40,478 bases of DNA from Negativibacillus sp. (GCA_020024325.1 JAHHTY010000010.1:1-40478), one strand, 5' to 3'; positions 31,126 to 39,740 are shown, counted from the stretch's first letter. Notes: generated by a model not told the origin, from the letters alone. A program made the numbers and translations.

Positions 31126-31821
31126 TTAGTTATCGTTGCGTCTGCCGTACAGCATTATCAAACGAAGCAGCTGTGCTAAACTGGAAACCAGCGCTGCTAC
31201 ATAGGTTAATGCTGCTGCTTTAAGCACCTTGCCTGCCATCTGTGTTTCTTCCGGCTGCAAAATATAGTAGTTATCTAAAGTTTTCAGTGCCCTTGCACTG
31301 GCATCAAATTCCACCGGTAAGGTAACCAGCTGAAACAAAGCCACTGTCGCAAAAAGCAAAATACCAAGCTGTACCAAAAATCCATGGTTAAACAACAATC
31401 CAATCAAGAGGATTGGCATGGACAACGAGGAACCCAGCTGGCTAATCGGAATAACTGCATTTCGTATTTTAATGGGAACATATCCCACCGAATACTGCAC
31501 AGCATGCCCCGCCTCGTGTGCTGCAACACCAATTGCCGCTACCGAGCTGCTGTTATACACACTGTCTGACAGTCGTATTACATTTGCCCGTGGGTCATAG
31601 TGGTCGGTCAATTTTCCTGCAATATGTTCCACACGAATATGGAACAAACCGTTTTCATCCAAAATTTGTCTGCAAATTTGTGCTGCGCTCATTCCTCTGG
31701 TGCTCATTACCCGACTGTATTTGTTATAGGTCGAGTTGACTCTGCTTTGTGCCCACATGGCAAAAAGCATTGCCGGCACAATCAGAATCCAATAGTAACG
31801 GTCAAAATAATAAAAAAACAT
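31126..31821 (-). CDS. Membrane zinc metallopeptidase (YugP family, Zn_peptidase_2)
   Basis: The 231-residue protein has an N-terminal membrane helix (YYWILIVPAMLFAMWA), the zinc motif AAHEAGHAVQ (HExxH at 102-106) and three further hydrophobic segments (VIPISQLGSSLSMPILLIGLLF, LGILLFATVALFQLV, VAALVSSLAQLLRLI). The pattern is that of YugP, whose substrates are unknown. The start is ATG at 31819-31821, preceded by AAGAGGAAAG. It sits between fmt and rsmB, which are adjacent in B. subtilis, with 137 bases on the fmt side and 31 on the rsmB side. TATAAT boxes in the fmt-side gap may give it an internal promoter. Confidence 0.88.
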   Translation of the reverse strand: MFFYYFDRYYWILIVPAMLFAMWAQSRVNSTYNKYSRVMSTRGMSAAQICRQILDENGLFHIRVEHIAGKLTDHYDPRANVIRLSDSVYNSSSVAAIGVAAHEAGHAVQYSVGYVPIKIRNAVIPISQLGSSLSMPILLIGLLFNHGFLVQLGILLFATVALFQLVTLPVEFDASARALKTLDNYYILQPEETQMAGKVLKAAALTYVAALVSSLAQLLRLIMLYGRRNDN

Positions 31822-31958
31822 AAATCTTTCCTCTTTTCCAATATTGAAAATTTTTCTGTTTCAAGCCGAAAATTTCTATTCTCATATTATATTGGACAAA
31901 TTTGAATGAGTTATGAAGATTATATTCCACATCGGTAAACAGCTGAAATTTTCGAGGA

Positions 31959-32873
31959 TTATTCCCCCAGTTTTTGTGCCTGTCTGCCACGCATAAAGTC
32001 TTCTCCGCTAATGCGTTTGCCGCCTTCTAACTGTACTTCTTTTAATTCCAAGGCTCCTTCACCACAGGCAACAATCAAGCGTTTGCGGTCCAAAACTTCT
32101 CCCGGATTACCGTTTTTATCCCTTACCAATACTGCACGGTGTACCTTTAACAGCTTACCGTTAAAAGTTGTGTGGGCTACCGGCCATGGAGAAAGACCAC
32201 GAATAAGGTTATGCAGTTTCTGCGCAGGTTCATTAAAATCCAAACGGGCAATTTTTTTATCCAACATTGGAGCATAGCTGGAAAGGGTATCGTCCTGCTG
32301 TTCTCTCGGTGCATTTCCCTGTTCAATTAAATCCAGGGTTTCCACCAAAGCCTCTGCACCAATCTCAGCCAGGCGGTCGTGCAGTTCTCCATAGGTTTCA
32401 TTTTCACCAATCGGAGTTTCTTTTTTTAAAATCATATCTCCGGTATCCAATCCTTCTCCCATGTACATGGTGGTTACCCCGGTCACCGGTTCACCGTCGA
32501 TAACGCTCCACTGAATCGGTCCTGCTCCTCGATATTTTGGCAGCAAAGAACCATGTACATTCACACAGCCGTATTTTGGCAGCTCCAAAATTTCTTTTGG
32601 TAAAATTTTACCATATGCAACAACTGCAATCAGTTCCGGCTGGAGCTCTTTTAAAATAGAAAGTGCTGTTCCGTCACGCATCTTTTCCGGCTGATAAACG
32701 GCAAGACCGTGCTCCAGTGCCAATTCTTTAACCGGAGGGGCTACCAGTTTGTATCCTCTGCCTTTTGGCTTATCCGGCTGGGTGAATACCCCCACGATTT
32801 CATGTTGTGTTTCAATCAATTTTTTTAAAGATGCCGCAGCAAAATCAGGCGTTCCCATAAAAACGATTCTCAT
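31959..32873 (-). CDS. fmt: Methionyl-tRNA formyltransferase
   Basis: It formylates initiator Met-tRNA using 10-formyltetrahydrofolate. The 304-residue protein opens MRIVFMGTPDFAAASL, has the catalytic VNVHGSLLPKYRGAGPIQW (Asn105, His107; SLLPKYRGAGP 109-119) and GLDTGDMIL, and a C-terminal OB-like tRNA-binding domain. The start is ATG at 32871-32873, seven bases after AAAGGAG. It follows def by 29 bases, pairing addition and removal of the formyl group. Confidence 0.97.
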   Translation of the reverse strand: MRIVFMGTPDFAAASLKKLIETQHEIVGVFTQPDKPKGRGYKLVAPPVKELALEHGLAVYQPEKMRDGTALSILKELQPELIAVVAYGKILPKEILELPKYGCVNVHGSLLPKYRGAGPIQWSVIDGEPVTGVTTMYMGEGLDTGDMILKKETPIGENETYGELHDRLAEIGAEALVETLDLIEQGNAPREQQDDTLSSYAPMLDKKIARLDFNEPAQKLHNLIRGLSPWPVAHTTFNGKLLKVHRAVLVRDKNGNPGEVLDRKRLIVACGEGALELKEVQLEGGKRISGEDFMRGRQAQKLGE

Positions 32874-32902
32874 GCAACCACTCCTTTCAGACTTCTATAT
32901 AT

Positions 32903-33376
32903 TTAGTCTGCCAGTTCTTCTTCAGTCAATAATCTGGACATTCTGTCCTTAAATACAACACCGTCCAGATGGTCGTTTTCATGACAAATCGCTCTTGCTA
33001 ACAGCTCCTCGCCTTCTACCTCAAACCATTCGCCGTTACGATTCTGTGCTTTTATGCGAACAAAGTTCGGACGCTCTACCATGCCATATTCTCCCGGGAA
33101 AGATAAACAGCCTTCTGCGCCGTCTTGTTTTCCGGAGGTTTCTAAAATTTCCGGGTTAACAAACTCCATAATACCATCGCCTACATCAATCACAAATACT
33201 CGTCTGAGCATTCCCACCTGTGGACCTGCAAGTCCCACACCCTGAGCTTGATACATGGTTTCTGCCATATCATCCAATAAATCCCACAGCTTCTGATTAA
33301 AGTCTGTGACCGGACGGCATTTTTTATGCAGGGTATCATAGTTATCTGTATCTTTTACAATGTTGCGAATTGCCAT
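32903..33376 (-). CDS. def: Peptide deformylase
   Basis: It removes the N-formyl group from new proteins. The 157-residue metalloenzyme has the three motifs GVGLAGPQ (46-53), EGCLS (88-92, Cys90 metal ligand) and HENDH (132-136). The short length and the acidic C-terminal LLTEEELAD fit the type 1 class common in Clostridia. The start is ATG at 33374-33376; AAAGGA lies about twelve bases upstream, so initiation may be modest. It is 27 bases after priA. Confidence 0.95.
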   Translation of the reverse strand: MAIRNIVKDTDNYDTLHKKCRPVTDFNQKLWDLLDDMAETMYQAQGVGLAGPQVGMLRRVFVIDVGDGIMEFVNPEILETSGKQDGAEGCLSFPGEYGMVERPNFVRIKAQNRNGEWFEVEGEELLARAICHENDHLDGVVFKDRMSRLLTEEELAD

Positions 33377-33403
33377 TATACATTCATATCCTTTCAAGTT
33401 CTG

Positions 33404-35866
33404 CTATGTATTGTTTCCGTTTAAATCCACCCATATGTGGACATTTTTATTCTTTTTTTCACTGTCAAACGCTCGCAGCATTTCCCACATTAAAGAAGAA
33501 AAATCATCTGATATTCTACATTTAATTGCAATGCCGTAACGATATTTTCCCGACATTCTGGCAACTGCCGGCTCACAGGGAGCCATCATGCGAATTGGCA
33601 GCTTGGAATATTTTTTCGACGCCTTTTTTTGAAAATGCTCTGCAAACCAGAGTGCCGAAGCCCGCACAAACTCCTCGTTTTCTCCCGAAAATCCAACCTG
33701 ACAAAGAGTACAAAACGGAGGATAGAGTGCTAGCTTTCTGGTGCTGATTTCATCAGCATAAAACGCTTCATAGTCCTGTCTTGCCGCCTGCTGAATTACC
33801 GAATGATCGGGGGAAAGGGTTTGTATCAATGCCCTGCCCGGCAAACTTCCTCTGCCGCACCGCCCCACCACCTGAGTGAGCAGTGAAAAAGTTCTTTCGC
33901 AGCCTCTAAAATCCTGAGAATAGATTGACTGGTCTGCATTCAGCACTCCAACCAAGGTTACATTCGGAAAATTTAATCCCTTGGCAACCATCTGTGTACC
34001 GACCATAATCTGGTATTTTCCTTCTGCAAACTCGTTAAACTTTGTTTCATGCGACATACGGGACATTGTCGTATCCAAATCCATTCGTAAAATATTAACC
34101 TGCGGAAAAATTCGATGAAGTTCATCCTCTATTTTTTGGGTTCCGCTTCCGCTGAAGCTAATCAATTCGCTTCCGCAAGAAGGACAGTTCTGGCTCAATT
34201 CACGGGAATAACCGCAGTAGTGGCACATCAAACGATGGTTTGCGTTGTGATAGGTTAAAGCCACCGAACAGTTAGGACATTTTACCACCTCACCGCAGTT
34301 GTAGCAGCGCACCGCTGTATGATATCCTCGACGATTCAGCAAAATGATGCTTTGCTGTCCTGCCATCAGATTATCGGCAAGCTCTGCTGTCAGCTCCTGG
34401 CTGATGTCAAACCCATAACTCCGGTTCATATCCACAATCTGCACCTTTGGCAGTTGATTTCCCAGATAACGTGTTGACAAGGTTACCTGGTGAATCTTTC
34501 CCTTTTGTGCTTGATAAAAAGTTTCTACGCTTGGCGTTGCCGATGCCAGCAGCAGCATTGCTTTGTGGTATCGGCAGCGTACCCGTGCCACATCTCTTGC
34601 ATGATATCTTGGTGCAGACTGAGAAGCATATGCACCTTCCTGTTCTTCATCAATTACAATGAGCCCCAGGTTTTGCAGCGGCGCAAATACTGCCGATCTT
34701 GTTCCGACTACGACATCAGCAAGACCGTTGCGTATTCTTTTGTATTCGTCTGCACGCTCTGCCATTGTTAATCCGCTGTGCAGCACCGCAACCTTTTTGC
34801 CAAAACGTGTGCTAAACAAATCCACAGTCTGTGGGGTCAAAGAAATTTCCGGCACCAAAATAATGACGCTTTTCCCTTGGGAACGCACCTGCTCAATCAG
34901 TTTTAAATAAACCTGTGTTTTTCCGCTGCCGGTCACTCCATACAGTAAAGCTGTGTTGCTTCCGACTTCCTTTTTTTCTTGTTCAAGCCAAAGCTGCCAT
35001 AATTTTTCAAATGCCATCTGTTGAGAGGGCTCCAGAACAATCGGCAGAGGAGTCTTGTTTCCCTCATGGCGGTCAGCGTATGGGCTGCGGTAAATTTGTC
35101 GTCCATAATAAACTAACACTCCTGCCTGCTCCAGCTTATCCAACGTTTGTCGGGTTGTTCCTGCATAATAGCACAATTCTTTGAGTGAGGCAGAAGGTGT
35201 TTCCTTTAAAACAGCTATCACTTTTTTTCTGGTAGCTGTCATCTTTAATCCGCCTTGTTCCAATTTTTGCTCAAAGTCATCGTTTAGACGAACCATGACC
35301 AGTTTGCTGTCAGAGGTTTTTTCTTTGACATCTTCTGAAAAAACAACGGCTCCGCTTCTCACCAGTTCCTGTAAAACAGGGGCATTTTTTTCGATTCCCA
35401 AATCCATCAGCATCTGACCCAGATAAGCAGGCTTGCTTTTCTTTTTCAGGTACGTTAAAATATCCTGCTGCATCTGCGTTGGCTGCAAAGGAAAAGCCTG
35501 TTCATTTCCCAAGGAGCACATAATTTTTATTTTTAAGGTAAGCCCTATCGGAACCACCGCTCTCATAGCTTCATAGTAGGTGCAAAACACCCGTCGGTGA
35601 AGCCATTCAACCAGCCAAAGCTGTTCTTCATTGAGAAGTGGTTGATAATCCAAAAGCATCCTTAAAGGTTTGAGCTTTTCTAATTCTTCTGTGGACTCTT
35701 GCTCCAATGAAAGCACCAATCCCTGTCTGGAACGATTTGCCTTTCCAAACGGAACTATGACACGACACCCTACCCGAATATCCGGCTGCATTGCTGCCGG
35801 TACCAGATAGGAAAACGGGATGTCAAAAGAATAAGCGGCATTTTCCACCACAACCTTTGCTATCAT
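33404..35866 (-). CDS. priA: Primosomal replication protein N' (PriA helicase)
   Basis: It restarts stalled forks by unwinding DNA 3' to 5' and loading the primosome. The 820-residue protein has an N-terminal 3'-DNA-binding domain (about 1-105), a winged-helix region (about 210-260) and helicase lobe 1 with Walker A GVTGSGKT (310-317) and DEEQ (406-409, where many orthologues have DEEH). The zinc-binding insertion has eight Cys (521, 524, 530, 533, 548, 551, 561, 564), and lobe 2 contains VGTQMVAKGLNFPNV and QVVGRCGRG. The start is ATG at 35864-35866, with AAAGGAGG upstream. coaBC, which precedes priA in B. subtilis, is missing here. Confidence 0.97.
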   Translation of the reverse strand: MIAKVVVENAAYSFDIPFSYLVPAAMQPDIRVGCRVIVPFGKANRSRQGLVLSLEQESTEELEKLKPLRMLLDYQPLLNEEQLWLVEWLHRRVFCTYYEAMRAVVPIGLTLKIKIMCSLGNEQAFPLQPTQMQQDILTYLKKKSKPAYLGQMLMDLGIEKNAPVLQELVRSGAVVFSEDVKEKTSDSKLVMVRLNDDFEQKLEQGGLKMTATRKKVIAVLKETPSASLKELCYYAGTTRQTLDKLEQAGVLVYYGRQIYRSPYADRHEGNKTPLPIVLEPSQQMAFEKLWQLWLEQEKKEVGSNTALLYGVTGSGKTQVYLKLIEQVRSQGKSVIILVPEISLTPQTVDLFSTRFGKKVAVLHSGLTMAERADEYKRIRNGLADVVVGTRSAVFAPLQNLGLIVIDEEQEGAYASQSAPRYHARDVARVRCRYHKAMLLLASATPSVETFYQAQKGKIHQVTLSTRYLGNQLPKVQIVDMNRSYGFDISQELTAELADNLMAGQQSIILLNRRGYHTAVRCYNCGEVVKCPNCSVALTYHNANHRLMCHYCGYSRELSQNCPSCGSELISFSGSGTQKIEDELHRIFPQVNILRMDLDTTMSRMSHETKFNEFAEGKYQIMVGTQMVAKGLNFPNVTLVGVLNADQSIYSQDFRGCERTFSLLTQVVGRCGRGSLPGRALIQTLSPDHSVIQQAARQDYEAFYADEISTRKLALYPPFCTLCQVGFSGENEEFVRASALWFAEHFQKKASKKYSKLPIRMMAPCEPAVARMSGKYRYGIAIKCRISDDFSSLMWEMLRAFDSEKKNKNVHIWVDLNGNNT

Positions 35867-35903
35867 GCCGCCTTCCTCCTTTTTGTGTTTCTAATTAAAA
35901 TGC

Positions 35904-35966
35904 CAAAAGAACGGGCGACATTTCCTCTGCGTATTTTCGCAGTGTTTTTGTCATGCCGCCCGTTTT
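35904..35966 (-). terminator. Possible terminator/attenuator between rpoZ and priA
   Basis: AACGGGCG (35910-35917) pairs with CGCCCGTT (35957-35964), and an inner hairpin CTGCG-TATTTT-CGCAG lies in the loop. The minus strand continues TTCTTTTGG. It marks the place where coaBC stands in B. subtilis. Confidence 0.55.
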
Positions 35967-36040
35967 CAACTTTGTGGTGTTCAAATGGTTGATTTTTGCA
36001 ACCGCTCTCCCACACACTTTTTTGTTTAAGGACTGCTTGA

Positions 36041-36253
36041 TTAGTTTGCGTCCTTAACTTTTACCATATCTCTTACCCTTACCTTGCCGGATGCAAAATC
36101 ATCCAAAGCAGCGGTAACAGGTTTTCTTTCCATTGGCATATTGTTGTCTGCCCAATAATCTGCGATTTCTCTTGCGTGTCTTGCAACTGCAACAACGAAA
36201 GCATAGTAGCTTTCTCCTTCACGAATAATCTGAGACATTGCCGGTCTAAGCAT
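36041..36253 (-). CDS. rpoZ: DNA-directed RNA polymerase subunit omega
   Basis: This small subunit helps assemble the beta' subunit. The 70-residue protein has the omega pattern MLRPAMSQIIREGESYYAFVVAVARHAREI, KPVTAALDDFASGKVRV. The start is ATG at 36251-36253, preceded by GAGGTGA inside the end of gmk and overlapping it by 8 bases. The gmk-rpoZ pair is conserved across Firmicutes. Confidence 0.93.
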   Translation of the reverse strand: MLRPAMSQIIREGESYYAFVVAVARHAREIADYWADNNMPMERKPVTAALDDFASGKVRVRDMVKVKDAN

Positions 36254-36857
36254 TTTGATTCACCTCATCAAGAAATTCTTTCATATTATTTTTATGATAA
36301 CGATTTGCACTGATAACCTGTTCAAGGCGTTTTATCGCCTGTTCCACAGTATCGTTTACAATAACATAGTCATATTCGCCTGCACATTTCAGCTCTTGTT
36401 TTGCAATATTCAGGCGGTTTTCCACCGTTTTAGCATCCTCGGTATCTCTGCCGACCAATCTGGCTTCCAGTTCTGCAAAGCTTGGCGGAGCAATGAAGAT
36501 CAACAACGCATCCTGACAGCTTTTTTTAATCTGCAAAGCGCCTTGAACATCAATTTCCAACACAACATCGTTACCCAATGCTCTTTGCTGCTCTACAGGA
36601 GCTTTTGGTGTGCCGTAATAATTCCCGTTATAGTTTGCATATTCCAGCATACCGCCTTGCTGTGCCAACTGTTCAAATTCTTCACAGCTCAAAAAGAAAT
36701 AATGCACCCCGTGCTGTTCTCCCGGTCTTGGTTTTCGGGTGGTTGCTGATACAGAATAAACAATTTTATCTCTGCTTGCAAGGTACTTTTGAATGACGGT
36801 TCCTTTTCCTACACCGCTGGGTCCGGAAATTACAATCAGCTGACCTTTTTTATTCAT
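36246..36857 (-). CDS. gmk: Guanylate kinase
   Basis: It phosphorylates GMP to GDP. The 203-residue protein has the P-loop GPSGVGKGT (12-20), the GMP-binding TTRKPRPGEQHGVHYFF and EYANYNGNYYGTPK, and the lid region VGRDTEDAKTVENRL. The start is ATG at 36855-36857, ten bases after GAGGAG and overlapping the remA stop by 8 bases. The upstream in-frame codons within remA are not used. Confidence 0.96.
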   Translation of the reverse strand: MNKKGQLIVISGPSGVGKGTVIQKYLASRDKIVYSVSATTRKPRPGEQHGVHYFFLSCEEFEQLAQQGGMLEYANYNGNYYGTPKAPVEQQRALGNDVVLEIDVQGALQIKKSCQDALLIFIAPPSFAELEARLVGRDTEDAKTVENRLNIAKQELKCAGEYDYVIVNDTVEQAIKRLEQVISANRYHKNNMKEFLDEVNQNA

Positions 36858-37110
36858 CTTCCTCCATCTCCTCTTCATCATCGTTCAGACGATTTGCCAC
36901 CGTTTCCGGCTGTACTGCGGAAAGAATTACATGGTCGCTGTCGGTGATGATAACCGCTCTGGTTCTTCTGCCGTAGGTGGCGTCAATCAGTGTTCCTCTC
37001 TCCCTTGCATCGCTGATAATTCTTTTAATCGGAGCAGACTCCGGACTGACGATCGCTACCAATCGGTTGGCAGACACCATATTGCCAAAGCCGATATTGA
37101 TCAGTTTCAT
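36850..37110 (-). CDS. remA: Extracellular matrix regulatory protein RemA (DUF370)
   Basis: In B. subtilis this DNA-binding protein activates biofilm matrix and osmoprotection genes. The 86-residue product is a near-canonical DUF370 sequence: LINIGFGNMVSANRLVAIVS, PESAPIKRIISDARERGTLI, DATYGRRTRAVIITDSDHVI. A distinctive acidic tail DDEEEMEEDE follows. The start is ATG at 37108-37110, after GGAAG. It overlaps gmk by 8 bases. Confidence 0.95.
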   Translation of the reverse strand: MKLINIGFGNMVSANRLVAIVSPESAPIKRIISDARERGTLIDATYGRRTRAVIITDSDHVILSAVQPETVANRLNDDEEEMEEDE

Positions 37111-37138
37111 TTTTTATCTTCCTTTCCAATCCCCATGT

Positions 37139-37399
37139 TCATTCCCTGTTTTCCGTAATCAGACTTTTGGTTAGCTGTAAAAATACCCCGGTCACAGCCT
37201 TTTTTAACGCTTTCAGGCTCACAAGGCAGCCTGCTATGCATACCAGAACCCCCACTTCTTGATGCAGAGTCTGTTCAAAATAACGCAGATGCAGGCGTTT
37301 TCCCTTCTCTGTTGTATAAATGTTACCAATGCCCCAACAAAATTTCAGTTTCATACCCTTGCCTTGTTTTTTACAAGGCAGATTGATATACCGTTTCAT
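37139..37399 (-). CDS. Small hypothetical protein between yicC and remA
   Basis: The 86-residue frame starts with ATG at 37397-37399, six bases after GGGAG, and fills the gap between yicC (24 bases) and remA (28 bases) on the same strand. The N-terminal half is basic and Cys-containing (MKRYINLPCKKQGKGMKLKF); the C-terminal half has a hydrophobic stretch VGVLVCIAGCLVSL followed by a basic helix. No family is recognised. In B. subtilis yloC and remA are neighbours with no such gene. Tight packing and a good binding site argue that it is real. Confidence 0.55.
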   Translation of the reverse strand: MKRYINLPCKKQGKGMKLKFCWGIGNIYTTEKGKRLHLRYFEQTLHQEVGVLVCIAGCLVSLKALKKAVTGVFLQLTKSLITENRE

Positions 37400-37423
37400 C
37401 GTAAGCTCCCATGGTATTTCTTG

Positions 37424-38347
37424 TTATTCTATGTTCTGAATTTGTTCTCTTATTTTTTCTATCTCAGATTTCAAATCCACCACAACTCTTGCAATCTCCA
37501 AATCTTGCGCTTTGGAACCGATGGTATTTGCTTCTCTGTTAAATTCCTGTACCAGAAAATCCAGCTTTCTTCCTACCGGTTCATTTGATTTTAAGATTTC
37601 ACGAAACTGATGAACATGGCTTCCCAGGCGAACCGTTTCTTCTGCCACTGCAATTTTTTCGGCAAAGATTGCTACTTCGGTAATAATTCTCTGCTCGTCC
37701 AAAGAGTTATTCTGCAAAACTTCCTGTATCTTTGTATGCAGACGGTTAGAGTAGTTTTCAACCGTTTTCGGAGAAAGCTGTTCTACCTTTTGTACCATCT
37801 TTTCAATTAAATCCAGACGGTACAAAAGATCCTGCTGCATCTTTTGACCTTCCAGCTGACGCATCTCGACAAAGCGGTCAACTGCTTCCTGTGCCACCTG
37901 CTGCACAGCCTGCCAAATTTCTTCCTCATCGTCCTGAATACGCAGAACGCTGAAAATATCGGAAAATCTTGCCATCTGAGAAACCGTAATATCATTTTTG
38001 ATTTGAAGGTCTTCTGCAAGTTCTTTAAGTGCCTGCAAATAAGAACGGGCAAGTTCGTGATTGATCACTACCTGCGAATCTGTTCCGCTGACGGTTTGAA
38101 TGCTCAGCGAAACATCTACCTTTCCTCTGGAAACCGAGGTCTTAATCAGGTTTTTCAGTTTATCTTCCAAATAGGAATATGCTCTGGGCACTCGGGAAGA
38201 GTACTCCAAGAAACGATGGTTCACCGAGCGGATTTCTACCGTAATCTCCTTGTTTCCAATCAATTTTTGTGCCCGTCCGTATCCTGTCATGCTGCGGACT
38301 GCTGTCGGACAGCTGTTTTTTTCTAACTCTGCCGTATTAGACTGCAT
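37424..38347 (-). CDS. yicC: YicC/YloC family endoribonuclease
   Basis: The 307-residue protein matches YicC (YloC in B. subtilis), reported to be an endoribonuclease: RSMTGYGRAQ, ITVEIRSVNHRFLEYSSRVPR, the long central helical region, and the C-terminal RKLDFLVQEFNREANTIGSKAQD. The start is ATG at 38345-38347, nine bases after GAGGAG, which gives about 17 residues before the usual SMTGYGRA. A start nearer that motif lacks a comparable site. It overlaps the preceding 77-codon frame by 11 bases. Confidence 0.93.
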   Translation of the reverse strand: MQSNTAELEKNSCPTAVRSMTGYGRAQKLIGNKEITVEIRSVNHRFLEYSSRVPRAYSYLEDKLKNLIKTSVSRGKVDVSLSIQTVSGTDSQVVINHELARSYLQALKELAEDLQIKNDITVSQMARFSDIFSVLRIQDDEEEIWQAVQQVAQEAVDRFVEMRQLEGQKMQQDLLYRLDLIEKMVQKVEQLSPKTVENYSNRLHTKIQEVLQNNSLDEQRIITEVAIFAEKIAVAEETVRLGSHVHQFREILKSNEPVGRKLDFLVQEFNREANTIGSKAQDLEIARVVVDLKSEIEKIREQIQNIE

Positions 38348-38570
38348 ATCTGCACGCTCCTCTCTGTGGTAGAGATGTGATTTTATCTTTTATCGGTACT
38401 GACGAAAAAACAGCTGAACTTTTAATTCTGCCGTTTTCCATCTCAAAACCTATTTTCCTATCTAAATATTTTACTATACTTGACAATCCCATGTCAATAA
38501 ACCAGATTGGATTTACTTCCTCTTTTGTCGTTTTTCTCTCTCTTGCTCTTAAAATCGTTATTTCATCCAC
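38337..38570 (-). CDS. Possible 77-residue protein between fkbM-like gene and yicC
   Basis: A GTG at 38568-38570 opens 77 codons that fill the gap between the fkbM-like gene and yicC and overlap the yicC start by 11 bases. The N-terminal part is charged (MDEITILRARERKTTKEEVN), followed by PIWFIDMGLSSIVKYLDRKI. No recognisable family and only a weak binding site (GGAA) are seen. The yicC ribosome binding site lies inside this frame, as in coupled gene pairs. A gene remnant or a chance ORF cannot be excluded. Confidence 0.4.
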   Translation of the reverse strand: MDEITILRARERKTTKEEVNPIWFIDMGLSSIVKYLDRKIGFEMENGRIKSSAVFSSVPIKDKITSLPQRGACRYAV

Positions 38571-38583
38571 TCGATTCCATAAG

Positions 38584-39687
38584 TTATATACAATAGAGAT
38601 TGGTATCCCATGCCGGAATATAACGATAATGCCGCAGATAAAAACGATAATCCGGGCGCATTTCCCGAATTTGTAAAAGCAGAGCAAATAAATCCTCGCT
38701 TCGATGGTATGCGGCAATCAACATTTTAGGTTTATCTTTTTGAATAATCTTCCGGCAGCCTTCCAGTGCCTGACGTTCTGCTCCCTCTACATCCATATTG
38801 ATCATTGTTACCGGAACTTCCCCCGCAAGGTTGTCCAAAGACTCGCCTTGAACCTGTTTTATCTTTGTTTTTGCAGCACCCTGTACTCCGCTTACCAATG
38901 ACGTTTCCCGCAGCGCAGACTGGCGACCTGCACGGCTGTCAAATTCCAATACTTCCTGATGAGAATATGCTGCCATCTGGGCACATACTGCCTTATCCTG
39001 TAACCCCATCTGTTCTACTGCTGCAAGCAGCTTTTTATATGTCTTTTCATCCGGTTCGAAGGCAAACACTCTCTTGCATCCTCCTGCATAATGCAGCAGT
39101 TCCGCAATGGTATCTCCGCGATATGCTCCAAGATCTGCAAAACTTTCCTGAGATGTCGGCCGCAGGATGGTTTCATACGCTTCCTCTATCTCGGTGGTGC
39201 ATTCGGAAAGATAGTGCAGCTTTCCGCTCAACTTAAAGTTCACCATATTGTGCAGAACCTTTTTGGATTGCTCATCTGCTAACAGTTGTTCCACCTGCAA
39301 AAATTCATTTTCATGCTCATGTACAAAATCCATGGTAAACAGATTCACTCCCGCTACCGGAACATCCGGCGCCACCAGCTCATGCTTTTGCGAGATAGCA
39401 TAAATTCGCTCTATGGTAGGAATATCTTTCACTGCAAATGCCATAACAATAACAAAGTCCTGATAACGTTGTTCAATATCTGCCAGCTTTTCGACTTTGT
39501 ATCCCATAAAGATATTTCCTCTTGCAAAATCATCGCTTGCAAACATTGCTGCTGGCACAATATCATATTGCTTCATCACCTGCAAAATTTTAACGGCTCC
39601 ATCTCCCATACCGTATATTACAACAGGTTTATTGCAGCGCTGCAATCTTTGCCATACATCTTCTGTTTCCACAATCCAATCCAGCAT
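38584..39687 (-). CDS. FkbM family methyltransferase with N-terminal Rossmann-like domain
   Basis: The 367-residue protein has an N-terminal nucleotide-binding-like domain (about 20-110: KPVVIYGMGDGAVKILQVMK, with a G-x-G-x-G loop) and a C-terminal SAM-dependent FkbM methyltransferase domain. The latter shows FADLGAYRGDT (183-193), VFAFEPDEKTY (207-217) and INMDVEGAERQAL. FkbM proteins O-methylate sugars or other small molecules; the acceptor is unknown. The two-domain form often occurs in glycan-modifying loci, but none is seen here. The start is ATG at 39685-39687, after GAAGGGAAG. A strong promoter upstream may drive it and the genes following. Confidence 0.85.
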   Translation of the reverse strand: MLDWIVETEDVWQRLQRCNKPVVIYGMGDGAVKILQVMKQYDIVPAAMFASDDFARGNIFMGYKVEKLADIEQRYQDFVIVMAFAVKDIPTIERIYAISQKHELVAPDVPVAGVNLFTMDFVHEHENEFLQVEQLLADEQSKKVLHNMVNFKLSGKLHYLSECTTEIEEAYETILRPTSQESFADLGAYRGDTIAELLHYAGGCKRVFAFEPDEKTYKKLLAAVEQMGLQDKAVCAQMAAYSHQEVLEFDSRAGRQSALRETSLVSGVQGAAKTKIKQVQGESLDNLAGEVPVTMINMDVEGAERQALEGCRKIIQKDKPKMLIAAYHRSEDLFALLLQIREMRPDYRFYLRHYRYIPAWDTNLYCI

Positions 39688-39711
39688 CTCACTCTTCCCT
39701 TCTTTTTTTAC

Positions 39712-39740
39712 AGTATAGCATATTTAACTAAATTTCTCAA
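39712..39740 (-). promoter_or_regulatory. Promoter upstream of the fkbM-like gene
   Basis: On the minus strand, TTGAGA (39735-39740) and TATACT (39712-39717) are separated by 17 bases, 24 bases before the start codon. It is the most upstream promoter seen for the long minus-strand cluster. Confidence 0.7.
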
